Source: Phycisphaerae bacterium (GTDB lineage: Bacteria > Planctomycetota > Phycisphaerae > Phycisphaerales > SM1A02). Taken from it: a stretch of DNA of 64,000 nucleotides. Under the pieces are notes generated by a model. The model did not search any database, was not told the DNA's origin, and worked only from the letters and a program-made list of their open reading frames with translations. Of the stretch, positions 18,355-26,462 are shown in pieces (position 1 is the stretch's first letter; each line of letters opens with the position of its first letter). Made by a program: the position numbers and the translations under genes. Location: positions 1 through 64,000 of the forward strand of contig JAEUIU010000071.1 of assembly GCA_016795065.1 (NCBI GenBank), written 5' to 3'.

Positions 18355-21120
18355 ATGCCCGGGTCCCGTCGCGGGGAGGCAGGAAGGGACGACCGCCATG
18401 ACGCGGTGAAGCGGATCTTCGTCGAGGCGACGGAACGTCCCCGCTCCGAGCGGGTCGCGTACGTGACAGCCGCGTGCGGCGATGACGAACTCGCTCGCGT
18501 CCGGGTGATGGCCCTCTTGGCCGCGTGCGAGGACGAGGTGGGCGGCGCGTTCATGGACTCGCCGACCGGCGGCGGAACGGCCAACATCGCACCGCTCGCG
18601 GCAGCCAGCCCGGGATCGTTCACCCAGCCGGAAGAGCTTGCCGAGGGCCCGGGGACGGTCATCGGTCCCTACAAACTCCTGCAGCGGATCGGCGAGGGCG
18701 GGTTCGGCGTCGTCTTCATGGCCGAGCAGGAGCGGCCGGTCCGTCGGCGCGTGGCCCTCAAGATCATCAAGCTCGGCATGGACACGCGGCAGGTCGTCGC
18801 CCGCTTCGAGCAGGAGCGACAGGCCCTGGCTCTGATGGACCATCCGCACATCGCCAAGGTGCTTGATGCCGGCGCCACGCGGACGGGGCGACCCTACTTC
18901 GTGATGGAGCTCTGCCAGGGCGACGCCATCACCCAGTATTGCGACACCAACAGTCTTTCGGTTCCGGAACGATTGGAACTCATGGAGCAGGTCTGCCTCG
19001 CGGTCCAGCACGCCCACCAGAAGGGGGTCATCCACCGCGACCTCAAGCCGTCGAACGTGCTCGTCTCGATGCAGGATGGACGACCCTTCGCGAAGGTCAT
19101 CGACTTCGGCATTGCCAAGGCGACGAGCGCCCGGCTCACCGAAAAGACCCTCTTCACCGAGCATCGCCAACTGATCGGTACGCCGGAATACATGAGTCCC
19201 GAGCAGGCGGAGGGATCGCTCGATATCGATACGCGCACAGACGTCTACTCGTTGGGCGTGCTCCTCTACGAGTTGTTGACCGGCTGCACGCCCTTCGATT
19301 CGCGGCGGCTCCGCGCTGCGGCGTACGCGGAACTCCAGCGGATCATCCGCGAGGTCGAACCCCCCGCCCCCAGCACGCGGCTCAGCCAGTCGCGCGAGCT
19401 CATCGCCGGCATTGCCACGCGACGTCGCAGCGAGCCGCGCAAGCTCGGTGCGATCGTGCGTGGCGAGCTCGACTGGATCGTGATGAAAGCCCTCGACAAG
19501 GATCGCAAGCGGCGCTACGAGAGCGCGAGCGCCCTGGCCGAGGACATCGACCGATACCTCTCCGGCGCCGCCGTCCGGGCCGCGCCGCCGAGTAGGACCT
19601 ATCGCGTCGGTAAGTTCGTGCGCCGTCATCGCGGCGTGGTGATGGCCGCGACGCTGATCGTCGTCGCCCTTCTGGTCGGCATCGTGGGAACCGGGTACGG
19701 CATGATCACCGCTGAGCGACAGGAGGCGGCCGCAGTGCAGGCCCGGCGCGAGGCGGAGATCATCACCGGCTTTCTCTCCGACATGCTCGAGTCGCCAGCG
19801 CCCGATGCCCAGGGCCGCGATGTCTCGATGCGAGCGGTGCTTGACGAGGCGTCCGGCACGATCGCCACACGGTTGGAGGGCTTTCCGATCGCCGAATCGC
19901 AATTGCGCCGCACGATCGGGAACGCTTACCGTTCGCTGGGCGAGTTGGACCGGGCAAGTGACCACCTGCGCGGTGCTCTTGAGATCCGCGAGCGCGTCCT
20001 CGGGCGACGGCATCGTGAGACGGTGCGGGCCCGGGCCGATCTGGCCGGACTCCGACAGCAGGAGGGGCGCTATGACGACGCCGAGCGTCTGGCGAACGAA
20101 GCGTTAGGTGACTGGGAGGGCGATCCCGACGCGGCCCTGATTCTCGGCCTTCGCAACAACCTCGCCCAGACCTTCGTCAGGCAGGGTCGCCTTCCCGAGG
20201 CGATCAAGATGCAACGGAAGGTCGTCGAGGGCATGCGTCGGGCGCGTGGTCCGACCGACGGCGACACCATCGGCGTGAGCGTCAACTTCGCGTCGATGCT
20301 GCAGGGCGTCGGAGAGCGGGCCGAGGCGGAGCGGATCCTGGTGAGCGTTGCCGACGACGCGGTGCGGGCCCTGGGGCAGGATCATCCGACGGCGCTCTTC
20401 GCCCGAAGCGAACTCGCGGGCTTCCTGTTGCAGGAGCGGCGCTACGCCGAGGCCGAACCGATTCTCCGGGATACGCTTGATCGGCGGGTGCGCGTGCTGG
20501 GCGAACGTCATCCCCACGTTGGGCGGACCTACGCCAACTTGGGACTGGTCCTTGACGGACTCGGGAAGGGCAGCGAAGGACGAGCGCTTCTCGAGCGAGG
20601 TTGGGCCAACCTTGAGGCGGCGCTGGGCCCCGCCCATCGCGACACCATCGAGACCGCGATCAACCTCCTCGAGCGGATCGAGCAGGTTGGCTGGCCCGCA
20701 GACGAGAGCGGGCGGGTGGCCAGTGTCATCGCGAGCATTCGCGAGATCGTCGCGGCCGACCGCGTTGCTTCGGTGACCCTCAACTCCGGAGCGTGGTTTC
20801 TCCTGAACGTCGAGCCGGTCTCGCTGCGCGACCCGGCCGTGGCCCTGCGGGCGGCTGAGCGGGCGTGTGCCCAGTCTCGAACGATGGACGACCCCGATCT
20901 TTGGAGCTACCTCGACACCTACGCCTTGGCGCTGGCAAGGAATGGCGACTTCCCCCACGCGGTGACGACCCAGCGCGAGTCGATCGAGCGGTTGCCGAAG
21001 GACCAGGAGCACTTCCGGGGCGAGATGGAAGCTCGGCTCAGGGAGTATCAGGCGGCGCTGCCTGCCGAACCCGTGCACGGTCCGCGGCGGTCAGGAATGG
21101 GCGATGGAGGCAGCACCTGA
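18355..21120 (+). CDS. Ser/Thr protein kinase with membrane segment and TPR repeats
   Basis: A 921-residue kinase. Catalytic domain about 103-390: glycine loop I-G-E-G-G-F-G-V-V, A-L-K-I-I-K, H-R-D-L-K-P-S-N near 226, D-F-G-I-A-K, and G-T-P-E-Y-M-S-P-E-Q. One transmembrane helix lies near residue 427 (V-V-M-A-A-T-L-I-V-V-A-L-L-V-G-I). The outer part has tetratricopeptide repeats (about 480-800). Start ATG 18355 is chosen; earlier codons overlap the sigma gene. It forms a module with that sigma factor. Its 3' end overlaps lpxA, on the other strand, by 30 bp. Confidence 0.93.
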   Translation: MPGSRRGEAGRDDRHDAVKRIFVEATERPRSERVAYVTAACGDDELARVRVMALLAACEDEVGGAFMDSPTGGGTANIAPLAAASPGSFTQPEELAEGPGTVIGPYKLLQRIGEGGFGVVFMAEQERPVRRRVALKIIKLGMDTRQVVARFEQERQALALMDHPHIAKVLDAGATRTGRPYFVMELCQGDAITQYCDTNSLSVPERLELMEQVCLAVQHAHQKGVIHRDLKPSNVLVSMQDGRPFAKVIDFGIAKATSARLTEKTLFTEHRQLIGTPEYMSPEQAEGSLDIDTRTDVYSLGVLLYELLTGCTPFDSRRLRAAAYAELQRIIREVEPPAPSTRLSQSRELIAGIATRRRSEPRKLGAIVRGELDWIVMKALDKDRKRRYESASALAEDIDRYLSGAAVRAAPPSRTYRVGKFVRRHRGVVMAATLIVVALLVGIVGTGYGMITAERQEAAAVQARREAEIITGFLSDMLESPAPDAQGRDVSMRAVLDEASGTIATRLEGFPIAESQLRRTIGNAYRSLGELDRASDHLRGALEIRERVLGRRHRETVRARADLAGLRQQEGRYDDAERLANEALGDWEGDPDAALILGLRNNLAQTFVRQGRLPEAIKMQRKVVEGMRRARGPTDGDTIGVSVNFASMLQGVGERAEAERILVSVADDAVRALGQDHPTALFARSELAGFLLQERRYAEAEPILRDTLDRRVRVLGERHPHVGRTYANLGLVLDGLGKGSEGRALLERGWANLEAALGPAHRDTIETAINLLERIEQVGWPADESGRVASVIASIREIVAADRVASVTLNSGAWFLLNVEPVSLRDPAVALRAAERACAQSRTMDDPDLWSYLDTYALALARNGDFPHAVTTQRESIERLPKDQEHFRGEMEARLREYQAALPAEPVHGPRRSGMGDGGST

Positions 21121-21963
21121 CGTGCGGTTCACGACGGCCCGCTTGTCATCGGGGCGGAACTGCTCGCGGAAGCGGAAGTTCGGGGCGGACATCGTGCGAA
21201 GCTCGAAGTCGAGGAGTTCGACCACCTCGGGCACATGGCCATGTTCGAGTCGTAGGGCGGCCATCGCTTGCTCGCGAGGCACGCCGAGTCGTTCGGTTCG
21301 GCTGCCGTACATTCGGCGATAGCAGGTGAAGAGGCACTCGACGGTCCCATCCGCCGCGCCGTGCCGACGGAGGAAGACATCGTTGAGCTTGCGGACGCCT
21401 TCCTTGCTTCCGCCATAGACCATGTACGGTGGCACGTCCCGTTCGACGCGGGCCATGCCGCTGATCATCGCTCCGCGCCCGACGGTCACGAAGTGATGGA
21501 AGCCGGCGCCGCCGGCGATGGTCACGCCGTCCTCGATCTGGACGTGCCCGGCGAGCATGACCTCGTTGGCGATGGTGCAACCGTCGCCGAGGTGACAGTC
21601 ATGGGCGACGTGGCTGCCGGCCATGAGCAGGTTGTCATGGCCGATGCGGGTCATGCCGCCGCCGTTGCCGGTGCCGCGGTGGATCGTGACGTGCTCGCGG
21701 ACGTGGTTGCGGTCGCCGAGCTCGCACCAAGTGATCTCGCCCTTGAACTTTCGGTCCTGCGGGGTGCCACCGATGCAGGCGAACTGGAAGAGGACGCACT
21801 CCCGACCGATCCGGGTATGGCTCTCGACGACCGTATGGCCGCGCAGCTCCGTGCCTTCGCCGATCGTGACGTGGGGTCCTACGAGGCAGTAGGGACCGAT
21901 GCGAACACCCGCCGCGAGTTGGGCCGAGGCGTCGACGATGGCGGTGGGGTGAATGTCCGGCAT
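21091..21963 (-). CDS. lpxA: Acyl-ACP--UDP-N-acetylglucosamine O-acyltransferase LpxA
   Basis: A 290-residue cytosolic left-handed beta-helix enzyme for the first step of lipid A synthesis. Hexapeptide repeats fill the N-terminal two thirds. N-L-L-M-A-G-S-H-V-A-H-D-C carries the catalytic His region, and I-A-N-E-V-M-L-A-G-H-V and D-V-P-P-Y match the family. The start at ATG 21963 (M-P-D-I-H-P-T-A-I-V) is the conserved one, although the frame is open to 22056. It is the last gene of the bamA-lpx cluster, 191 bp after lpxC/fabZ. Confidence 0.95.
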   Translation of the reverse strand: MPDIHPTAIVDASAQLAAGVRIGPYCLVGPHVTIGEGTELRGHTVVESHTRIGRECVLFQFACIGGTPQDRKFKGEITWCELGDRNHVREHVTIHRGTGNGGGMTRIGHDNLLMAGSHVAHDCHLGDGCTIANEVMLAGHVQIEDGVTIAGGAGFHHFVTVGRGAMISGMARVERDVPPYMVYGGSKEGVRKLNDVFLRRHGAADGTVECLFTCYRRMYGSRTERLGVPREQAMAALRLEHGHVPEVVELLDFELRTMSAPNFRFREQFRPDDKRAVVNRTSGAASIAHS

Positions 21964-22154
21964 GCCGAGCGCGAACCTGAGTGATGCGGGATCGTGGCGT
22001 CGAGGTCCGGTCCGATCGGTGGACGCTCGCGCAAGGATGAACTTGGGATCATACAAACCGGCTTGGCCGGAAGGGTATTCCAGCCTGGTGGGGAGGTCGA
22101 TAAGCCGCCGGCTCTAAATGCCCCAGGCGGGTGAGGCTTGACGCTTGACCTTGT

Positions 22155-23690
22155 TCAGGCCTGATCGGGATCGACCATCATGAAGCGGATGTCCGCCTCG
22201 GCCGCGATCTTGCCGCCGACCATCGCCCGGCAGCGAAGTTCGGCCTTGCGGGCAGTGGCGCGGACGTTTTCGGCCTCCAGGAGGAGCTGATCCCCCGGGG
22301 TGACCGCCTTCCGAAGCTTGACGTTGTCCAGACTGAGCAGGATGGCGATCTTGCCCTGGTGCTCCAGAGTCTTACTCATGAGGAGACCGCCCAATTGGGC
22401 CATCGCCTCGACGATCAGGACGCCAGGCATGATGGGGGTGCCGGGATAGTGCCCTTGGAAGAAGGGCTCGTTGATCGAGACGTTCTTGATGCCCAAGGCG
22501 CGGCGGTCGCCGTCCATCTCGATGACCCGATCGACCAGAAGCATCGGGTAACGGTGCGGCATCAGCCGCTGGATCGACTTGATGTCCATCACCCGACCGT
22601 CGAGCATCGTCTGACGGACCTCGATCGACTCCATCTGCTCGCGGATCTTCTGGGCGAGCCGCCGATTCAAATGATGTCCGGAGCGAACCGCGAGCACCTG
22701 GCACTGCACCGCACAGCCGACCAGGGTCAGGTCGCCGATGGCGTCAAGGACCTTGTGCCGGACTGGCTCGTCGTCAAACCGAAGAGCGTTGTCGATCGGT
22801 CCATCCTCGCCGATGACGAGGACGTCGCGCGGGGTGAGATGTTTACAGAGTCCCTTGCGCCAGAGTTCTTCGGCCTCCTCTTTCAGCGAATAGGTCCGGG
22901 CCGGAGCGACGTCGCGGGCGTACTCGCCGGTGACGCTGGTGAAGGAGTAGGTCTGCTTGCGGATGCGATGGGTGTTGCGGCCGTAGTCGAGGTTGTAGAC
23001 GACCAACATGCCCTCGACATCGGTGGGGAGGGCGCTGATCTGCGAACCGTCCTCGTCGCTGACCGTGATGGCCTCGCGAAGGCGGAAGGTCTTCCGCGGT
23101 CGATCTTGGGCGACTGTGCCCGCTTCGAGCATGGCGTCGACGAAGGGCTTTGCGCTTCCGTCGCCTAGCGGCATCTCCGGGCCGCTGACACGAATCACCG
23201 CGTTGTCGATGCCAAGGCCGGTCACCGCCGAGAGACAGTGCTCGACCGTTTCGATTTCGACATCGCCCATCTTGATGGTCGTGCGCCGCGGGCGATTCAC
23301 GCAGTAGTCGACGATGGCCGGAATGCGAACCGGCGGGTTCACGTCGATCCGTTCGAAGACGATCCCCTCATCGGCGCCGGCGGGGCAAATCTCGACCATC
23401 GTGTCGGCCCCGGTCATGAGGCCCTTGCCCGTGACGCGCACCGATCGGGCGAGCGTTCGCTGTCGCGCCGCCGCGCTCAGCTCGCCCGGCTTCTCCGGTG
23501 GACGCCGCGACACGAGCGAGGTCTCCCGATTGCGATCGCGCGAGCCGGACGGGCTTTTCGTCGAGGTCGGTCCATTCTTGGTTGGCTCGCCTTGCGCCGG
23601 GTCGGCAGAGCGACCTGGTGTTGCGTCACCGCCCGAACCTGCCCCGGGAGGCGTTGGAAGGGGAGAGGATGTCGAAGGGGGGGTGGCCAT
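22155..23690 (-). CDS. lpxC/fabZ: Bifunctional LpxC-FabZ: UDP-3-O-acyl-GlcNAc deacetylase / 3-hydroxyacyl-ACP dehydratase
   Basis: A 511-residue fusion. After a Pro/Ser-rich tail (1-75), LpxC (about 80-350) shows E-H-C-L-S-A-V-T-G-L-G and the zinc motif R-H-K-V-L-D-A-I-G-D-L. FabZ (about 365-510) has L-M-P-H-R-Y-P-M-L-L-V-D-R and G-H-Y-P-G-T-P-I-M-P-G-V with its catalytic His and Glu. The fusion links lipid A commitment to the fatty acid supply and is known in Bacteroidetes and some planctomycetes. It begins 3 bp after the lpxD stop. The low-complexity N-terminus is unusual. Confidence 0.95.
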   Translation of the reverse strand: MATPPSTSSPLPTPPGAGSGGDATPGRSADPAQGEPTKNGPTSTKSPSGSRDRNRETSLVSRRPPEKPGELSAAARQRTLARSVRVTGKGLMTGADTMVEICPAGADEGIVFERIDVNPPVRIPAIVDYCVNRPRRTTIKMGDVEIETVEHCLSAVTGLGIDNAVIRVSGPEMPLGDGSAKPFVDAMLEAGTVAQDRPRKTFRLREAITVSDEDGSQISALPTDVEGMLVVYNLDYGRNTHRIRKQTYSFTSVTGEYARDVAPARTYSLKEEAEELWRKGLCKHLTPRDVLVIGEDGPIDNALRFDDEPVRHKVLDAIGDLTLVGCAVQCQVLAVRSGHHLNRRLAQKIREQMESIEVRQTMLDGRVMDIKSIQRLMPHRYPMLLVDRVIEMDGDRRALGIKNVSINEPFFQGHYPGTPIMPGVLIVEAMAQLGGLLMSKTLEHQGKIAILLSLDNVKLRKAVTPGDQLLLEAENVRATARKAELRCRAMVGGKIAAEADIRFMMVDPDQA

Positions 23691-23693
23691 CCG

Positions 23694-24914
23694 TCAGGAC
23701 TCGCGAGGGGCGTTGATGGGAGGTGCCTTTGGTGAGGCGGTGGAGGTGGAGGTCGGAAGGGACTCGGCGCTCTTCTTCGGATCACGGGCTGTCGACGGCT
23801 TCTCGCTGGAGCGGTCAAGGAGCTTGGCCGCCTCGGGGCCCAGCGTCTCGGTGATGACGCTGCGCAGGTTGCGAATGTACTCGGGCATCTTGGCGGCCAC
23901 GATGACTTCCTGCATGGCCCGACGACGTTCCTTGGCAGGATAGCCCGCCCACGTCTCTCCATCGGGAATGTCGTTCATCACCGCGCTTCGGGCGGCCACC
24001 TGAACGCGACTGCCCAAGGTGAGGTGGTCCGCAATGCCGGCACCGCCGCCGATCATCGCGCCGTCACCCACCGTGGTGGAGCCGGCGATGCCTGCAAGGC
24101 CGGAAATGACCACGCACCGCCCGATCTTGCAGTTGTGCCCGATCTGGACGAGGTTGTCGATCTTGGTGCCCATGCCGATGGTGGTTGCGCCGAACTTGCC
24201 GCGATCGACGCAGGAATTGGCGCCGATCTCGACATCGTCGCCCAGAACGACGTGGCCCAAATGAGGCACTTTCAGTATTCCGCGACCGTCCGGCGATGGC
24301 CGATAGCCGAAACCGTCGGTGCCGATCTGCACGCCGCCATGGAGGATGACGCGCCGCCCTAAAACGCACCGCTCGCGGATCACCACATGGGCGTGGAGGA
24401 CGCACGCGTCGCCAATCACCACATCGGGGTAGATCGCGACGCCCGCGAAGAGCGAAACGTCGTTGCCGATGCGGGCGTTGCGGCCCACGGTGACGTTGGG
24501 TCCGATGCGTGCGTTGGAGCCGATCCTGGCATCGGCAGCGATGATCGCCGTCGGGTGGATCCCGATCGGCGGCAGTTCCGGGGCTGGTGCGAAGAGCTCC
24601 AGCACCGTGATCATCGCGTTGTCCGCGTTCTTGACGAGGATTACGCCGCGACGATCGTTCGGATCGCATTGACCGGTGACGGTTTCGGCCAGAGAGCGCG
24701 AAACGACCGCGGCCGTCGCGCCGCTCGTCGCCCAGGCTTTCGCATGATGCTCGTCGCCGATGAAGGTCAGGTCGCCTTCGCCTGCCTCTTGGACTGTCTG
24801 CAGACCGATGATGAGCCGTTCGCCCGAGCCCGCGCCGATGAGTTCGCCTCCAACGCGGGATGCGATCTCAGCGAGGGTGAAGGAGAGGGAGGGTGCTGGC
24901 ATGGGCGCTGGCAT
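23694..24914 (-). CDS. lpxD: UDP-3-O-(3-hydroxyacyl)glucosamine N-acyltransferase LpxD
   Basis: A 406-residue acyltransferase, third step of lipid A synthesis. There is a UDP-binding N-terminal domain and then hexapeptide repeats. I-G-T-D-G-F-G-Y, L-V-Q-I-G-H-N-C-K-I-G and A-G-Y-P-A-K-E mark the family; the His in the second motif is the expected catalytic base. A Ser/Thr/Pro-rich tail of about 40 residues is extra. The start ATG overlaps the upstream stop by one base (TAATG), so translation is probably coupled. Confidence 0.95.
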   Translation of the reverse strand: MPAPMPAPSLSFTLAEIASRVGGELIGAGSGERLIIGLQTVQEAGEGDLTFIGDEHHAKAWATSGATAAVVSRSLAETVTGQCDPNDRRGVILVKNADNAMITVLELFAPAPELPPIGIHPTAIIAADARIGSNARIGPNVTVGRNARIGNDVSLFAGVAIYPDVVIGDACVLHAHVVIRERCVLGRRVILHGGVQIGTDGFGYRPSPDGRGILKVPHLGHVVLGDDVEIGANSCVDRGKFGATTIGMGTKIDNLVQIGHNCKIGRCVVISGLAGIAGSTTVGDGAMIGGGAGIADHLTLGSRVQVAARSAVMNDIPDGETWAGYPAKERRRAMQEVIVAAKMPEYIRNLRSVITETLGPEAAKLLDRSSEKPSTARDPKKSAESLPTSTSTASPKAPPINAPRES

Positions 24915-25666
24915 TAGCTGGCCGGAGCGCTTGCGCCGGTTGGGGGAGCGGCGGTCGTTCCGCCGTTGGCCCCGCCCGTTGAACTCGGCGGCGTCGCGTT
25001 TGATCCGGTCGGAGGCGTCGCTCCCGGCACGAGCGGGTAAGTCTTGTTCATCTCGAAGAGGATCGCGTCGGTGATGTCGTAGGCGTCGGTGGCGTAGAGG
25101 AAACGACGCTGAGCGATCTGGTCCATCGTCTTCTCGGGATCGGCCGGAAGAATGCGGGCCAGCGAGTCGTTGAGCATCACGTAATCGATGCCTTGGGCCT
25201 TGGAATAGGCCTCAATCACCGAGCGAACGCTTCGATACATCTCGGCGATTGCCTTTGCCCCCTCGACGCCCATCTTGTCCTGGGCGAACTTCTTCTCGGC
25301 GTTCAGCGAGCCGATCAGCTCCTGGAACTCCTGTTGGGCAGCGGCCCATCGCGGGGAGTTCTCGGCGAAAAGCTCCAACTCGTCCCGCTTGAGCTTGATC
25401 TTGTCCTCGATCGCCTTCACACGAGCCTCAAGGTCGTCATTCATCGCCTTGATGCGGACGTTGAGGTTGACGTTGAGGTTGCTCTGCGAGAAGAGTTTCG
25501 ACAGGTCGACCGTGCAGGTCACCGCCGGGTTCGGGGCGAAGCTTGCCCCGGCGATCAGGCCGCCGGCGAGGGCGATGGCAGCGATTGCGAGGCTGCCCGT
25601 GGAGAAGCCAGCGCGACGTGGCTGCGAGGATGTGCCGGGCCGGGTGGAATGGGTGGGTGTGATCAT
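24914..25666 (-). CDS. OmpH/Skp-like periplasmic chaperone, second copy
   Basis: A 250-residue exported protein. The signal segment (about residues 24-45, S-L-A-I-A-A-I-A-L-A-G-G-L-I-A-G) is preceded by a longer n-region than usual. A coiled-coil-rich core has the OmpH pattern (V-D-L-S-K-L-F-S-Q, K-I-K-L-K-R-D-E-L). The tail is rich in Gly/Pro/Thr/Ala. Skp proteins hold unfolded outer-membrane proteins for BamA. It starts 15 bp after the first ompH-like gene, so the pair is a tandem duplication that has diverged. Confidence 0.85.
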   Translation of the reverse strand: MITPTHSTRPGTSSQPRRAGFSTGSLAIAAIALAGGLIAGASFAPNPAVTCTVDLSKLFSQSNLNVNLNVRIKAMNDDLEARVKAIEDKIKLKRDELELFAENSPRWAAAQQEFQELIGSLNAEKKFAQDKMGVEGAKAIAEMYRSVRSVIEAYSKAQGIDYVMLNDSLARILPADPEKTMDQIAQRRFLYATDAYDITDAILFEMNKTYPLVPGATPPTGSNATPPSSTGGANGGTTAAPPTGASAPAS

Positions 25667-25680
25667 GGGGCGGCCTGGGG

Positions 25681-26319
25681 TCACTTCGTCTTGTTGTTGA
25701 TGCGGGTGATGACCTGATCGGTGATGTCGACGCGCTTCGAGGCGTAGAGCACCTTGGAGGAGAGGATCTGGCCGAGCGCCTGGTTCTCCTTGGATTGGTT
25801 CTGCTTGTCGGCGACCTTCACGTCGGCGATGGAATCGTCGACGAGGACGAGGTCGATGTTGTTGGCCTCGGCGACGGCCTTGATCTCGTCCCGAATCGAC
25901 CGATAGATCGACTGCCAGCGGAGGGATCGCTCGCGGTCGACCTCGCCCATCTTTAGGCGAAGCCACTCGTCAGCGAGGTACTTCTTGCGGACGCCCTGAT
26001 CGGTGAGGATCTCGCGCTTCGCCGCGTCGGGCTCCTTGCGGATCTCTTCCTCGAGCTGCTTCAGCTCGGCGTCCTTGGTCTTGCGCTCCTCCTCGAGGCC
26101 GCGCTCGAGTTCGGTCAGGTGGACCTTCCACTTCGCGGTCTCGTTGGTCCCGTCGAGCAGGCGATCAAGGTTGACCACCGCGATGTTGGTGTCGGCGGCC
26201 ATGTCCGGAGCGAGTGGGCCGGGCGAACTTCGGCGACCGAGGGCCTCACTGCCCATCCACAGGAAGGCGACGGCAAGAGGCAGCGCAAGAACAGTCGACG
26301 AGAGATACCGCTTGGACAT
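25681..26319 (-). CDS. OmpH/Skp-like periplasmic chaperone, first copy
   Basis: A 212-residue exported protein with a clear signal peptide (S-S-T-V-L-A-L-P-L-A-V-A-F-L) and an OmpH core beginning N-I-A-V-V-N-L-D-R-L-L. Long charged coiled-coil helices (E-L-E-R-G-L-E-E-E-R, E-L-K-Q-L-E-E-E-I-R-K) form the expected grasping arms. The ATG at 26319 follows AGGAGA at good spacing. It lies 143 bp after bamA and 15 bp before a second copy. Role: periplasmic chaperone for outer-membrane proteins. Confidence 0.9.
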   Translation of the reverse strand: MSKRYLSSTVLALPLAVAFLWMGSEALGRRSSPGPLAPDMAADTNIAVVNLDRLLDGTNETAKWKVHLTELERGLEEERKTKDAELKQLEEEIRKEPDAAKREILTDQGVRKKYLADEWLRLKMGEVDRERSLRWQSIYRSIRDEIKAVAEANNIDLVLVDDSIADVKVADKQNQSKENQALGQILSSKVLYASKRVDITDQVITRINNKTK

Positions 26320-26462
26320 GGGGTGGTCTCCTAGGAGGCGGGGATTGTACGGGATGCGCTCGCTGCGGGTGTTGGCGCGCGATCGCGGTTGAGCTTGGCT
26401 GTGGAGTTCCGTCTGATGCGCCCTCGGCGGGCTCCCGGCCCCACGAGCCCTTCAAACCCGCG

